Assembly (NCBI GenBank): GCA_947627335.1
Contig: CANQVQ010000080.1
Coordinates: 1-7,097 of the forward strand
Source: an uncultured Clostridia bacterium
GTDB lineage: Bacteria > Bacillota > Clostridia > Oscillospirales > CAG-382
Reading direction: 5' to 3'
Length of the DNA: 7,097 nt
Position numbers and translations under genes: made by a program. The notes beneath the pieces were generated by a model. It did not search any database and was not told the origin of the DNA. It worked only from the letters and a program-made list of their open reading frames with translations. Of the stretch, positions 5,546 through 7,097 are shown piece by piece (the first letter of the stretch is position 1; every line of letters starts with the position of its first letter).

Positions 5546-7097
5546 TCATTCCTCCTTTCGGTAATACTTCGCCTGGGCGTTCCAGAGCGCGTAGTACTTG
5601 CCGGACGGATCGGCGGCGAGTTCGTCGTGCGTCCCGCGTTGGACCAGATTCCCCCGGTCGAACACGGCGATACTGTCGCAGAAACGGCAGGAGGACAGGC
5701 GGTGCGAGATGAAAACCGAGGTCTTATCCTGCGCGATGCGGTTGAAATGCTCGTAGACCGCCGCTTCCGCGACCGGGTCGAGCGCCGCCGTCGGCTCGTC
5801 GAGGATCACGAACGGCGCGTCCTTGTAGAGCGCACGGGCGAGGGCGATCTTCTGCTTTTCCCCGCCGGAAAAGTCGGTCCCGGTCAGGATATACTCCCGC
5901 CCGACGGCGAAATCCAGCGCTTCCATCCCCTTTTCCTTCGCCAGTTCCTCCAGATCGGCCAACTTTTCCTCCATGCCGGCACGGCGCAGGCAGTCCGCCG
6001 CCCTCTCCCGGTCGGGTCGTAGAGACGGCAGAGCAGCTTGATGAACGTGGTTTTGCCGCTTCCGTTCTCCCCGACGATGGCGAGCTTGTCGCCGATGCGG
6101 AACTTCATGCTGACGTGCCGGAGCGCCCACGCGTCCGTGCGGGGATAGCGGAACCCGACGTCGCGGAATTCGATCTCGTAGTCGAGGTCGTCCCGCTTTT
6201 CGACGGCGAGCGTGCCGCGGTACATCTCGTTCGGCAGGTCGACGAACGTGAACATTCTTTGCAGGGCGTCGTTGTTCGCCCGCAATTCGCCGAGGCAGGA
6301 AGTGAACCCGGACACGTTGGCGACGAACTTTTCGACCGTCCCGCGGTAGAGCAGGAAACTGCCGATGCCGAACGCGCCGAGGAACGCTTTCGCCGCCGTG
6401 TAGAGGAACACCGCGAGGGTGTCCGCCGTGTTGAGCAGGATCCCCCATACGCCGTAGCGGGTGCGGATTTTCTCCTCGTCCTTCAGGAAACTTTCCGTGC
6501 AATTGACGCGAAGTAGGTTATGCAGGACCACCTTCTGCATCCCGAACATCCGGGTATCCACCCCGGAGATCGAAGGCTCCATCGTTCGCCAGATCAAAGT
6601 CCACCGAAGCCGTTTTTCCCGCGTTTTCACAAGCTCCCGCGTGCGTCCCGCCGCAATGCGGTTGGCGCAGAAAGCGGAAAGCGCCACCAGCAGGGCGAAC
6701 AGCAGACCGGAAAGCGGAGAGTTGACGAACCCGGCGACCCCCGTGAATTCCCCTTCGGCGGTGCGGAACAGCAGGGAAAGCGTCAGCGAACCGGCGAACA
6801 GCAGGTTCAGGACGGTCTGCAAAAAGCTCGGCAGGCTATAATAGAGTTGCGGAACGCCCTGCCCCATATCCAAATCCATATTTATTTTTTCCCACAGACG
6901 TACAATATCCGGGTCCTCCAGATGCCCGTACTGCATTCCGTTCTGCACGTCGAACAGATACACCCCCGTAGCGCGAACCGTCATGTATACATACACATCC
7001 ATTTTCCGGCGCAGAAGCTGTGCAAGGAAGTTCAGCGCCAACTGCCCGCCGACGGTAAGCGCCGCGAGGAACAACAGCCGACGCACGTCGCAGTTGC
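5546..7097 (-). pseudogene. ABC transporter permease/ATPase fusion, frameshifted with an internal deletion; N-terminus beyond window
   Basis: A half-transporter with a membrane domain fused to an ATPase domain, of a Clostridia-type family usually about 600 residues. The first frame is open from the right edge to a stop at 5884. The GTG at 7086 is probably internal. The visible membrane part has about five hydrophobic segments and a recognisable LEDPDIVRLWEKIN loop. The ATPase domain starts well: VGENGSGKTTFIKLL is Walker A (Lys 345 counted from that GTG), followed by RLYDPTG. There the frame breaks. The rest is in another frame (about 6014 to 5546): DRERAADCLRRAGM, FSGGEKQKIALARAL (signature), FVILDEPTAALDP (Walker B) and VFISHRLSS (switch His), ending YYRKEE. 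The normal stretch with the Q-loop, about 40-45 residues, is absent in all frames. As written it cannot make a working transporter. The substrate is unknown. An assembly error is possible. Confidence 0.85.
6007..6014 (-). other. Deletion junction in the ABC ATPase domain
   Basis: The minus-strand bases CGACCGGG (6014-6007) can be read in both frames. In the first they finish the family motif LYDPTG; in the second they give the DRE of DRERAADCL, a motif normally about 40-45 residues further on. One leftover copy shared by both flanks fits loss of the intervening DNA by recombination or slippage between two 8-base matches, and the one-base phase difference between the two readings accounts for the frameshift. 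The second original copy is inferred, not seen. Confidence 0.55.

Noticed and set aside
5513..5547. Two GACGTC palindromes (5513-5518 and 5542-5547) around a T-rich stretch, as a possible terminator after the ABC gene
   Set aside because: The stem would be only six pairs around a 23-base loop, with no run of T after it. It is too weak to call.
3783..7097. The ATP-grasp pair with the ABC protein as a complete peptide natural-product cluster
   Set aside because: No precursor peptide, protease or immunity gene is visible. The pair has its own promoter, and the ABC gene is broken as written. Adjacency alone is not enough.

Overview
The window is GC-rich and every gene I can support lies on the minus strand, so it is described from right (high coordinates) to left. 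The proteins look like those of a high-GC anaerobic Bacillota (Clostridia-like). The evidence is a bacterial V-type (A/V) ATPase operon with Clostridia-style subunits H, C, I and K, a tandem pair of RimK-like ATP-grasp proteins, and a fused permease/ATPase ABC protein of a type I associate with Clostridia. Genus or species cannot be read from this sequence. There are no rRNA or tRNA genes, CRISPR arrays, insertion sequences or phage genes.

Region 1 (7097 to 5546): an ABC transporter half-molecule with permease and ATPase fused. It is cut off at its N-terminus by the window edge and is broken inside its ATPase domain. Just after the Walker A segment the reading frame shifts, and the stretch that normally carries the Q-loop is missing in every frame. 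The bases left at the junction read sensibly in both frames, which suggests a deletion between two short matching sequences, or an assembly collapse.

Region 2 (about 5512 to 3783): a strong sigma-70-like promoter (TTGACA, 17 bp, TAAACT) drives two ATP-grasp genes that overlap by 4 bases (ATGA). Both look like RimK-family carboxylate-amine/thiol ligases of unknown substrate. The second has an altered metal-binding motif, so the two enzymes are probably not redundant.

Region 3 (3782 to 1): an AT-rich promoter gap followed by the start of a V-type ATPase operon in the order H (peripheral stalk), C (central connector), I (membrane stator with proton or sodium half-channels), K (rotor-ring proteolipid, cut by the left edge). 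The gaps are 23 to 35 bases, each with its own ribosome binding site. The remaining subunits (E, F, A, B, D) would be expected just beyond the left edge.

The V-ATPase genes are ordinary housekeeping or energy genes. The parts worth a second look are the ATP-grasp pair of unknown product and the damaged transporter beside it. I do not see convincing evidence of a wholly new system here.
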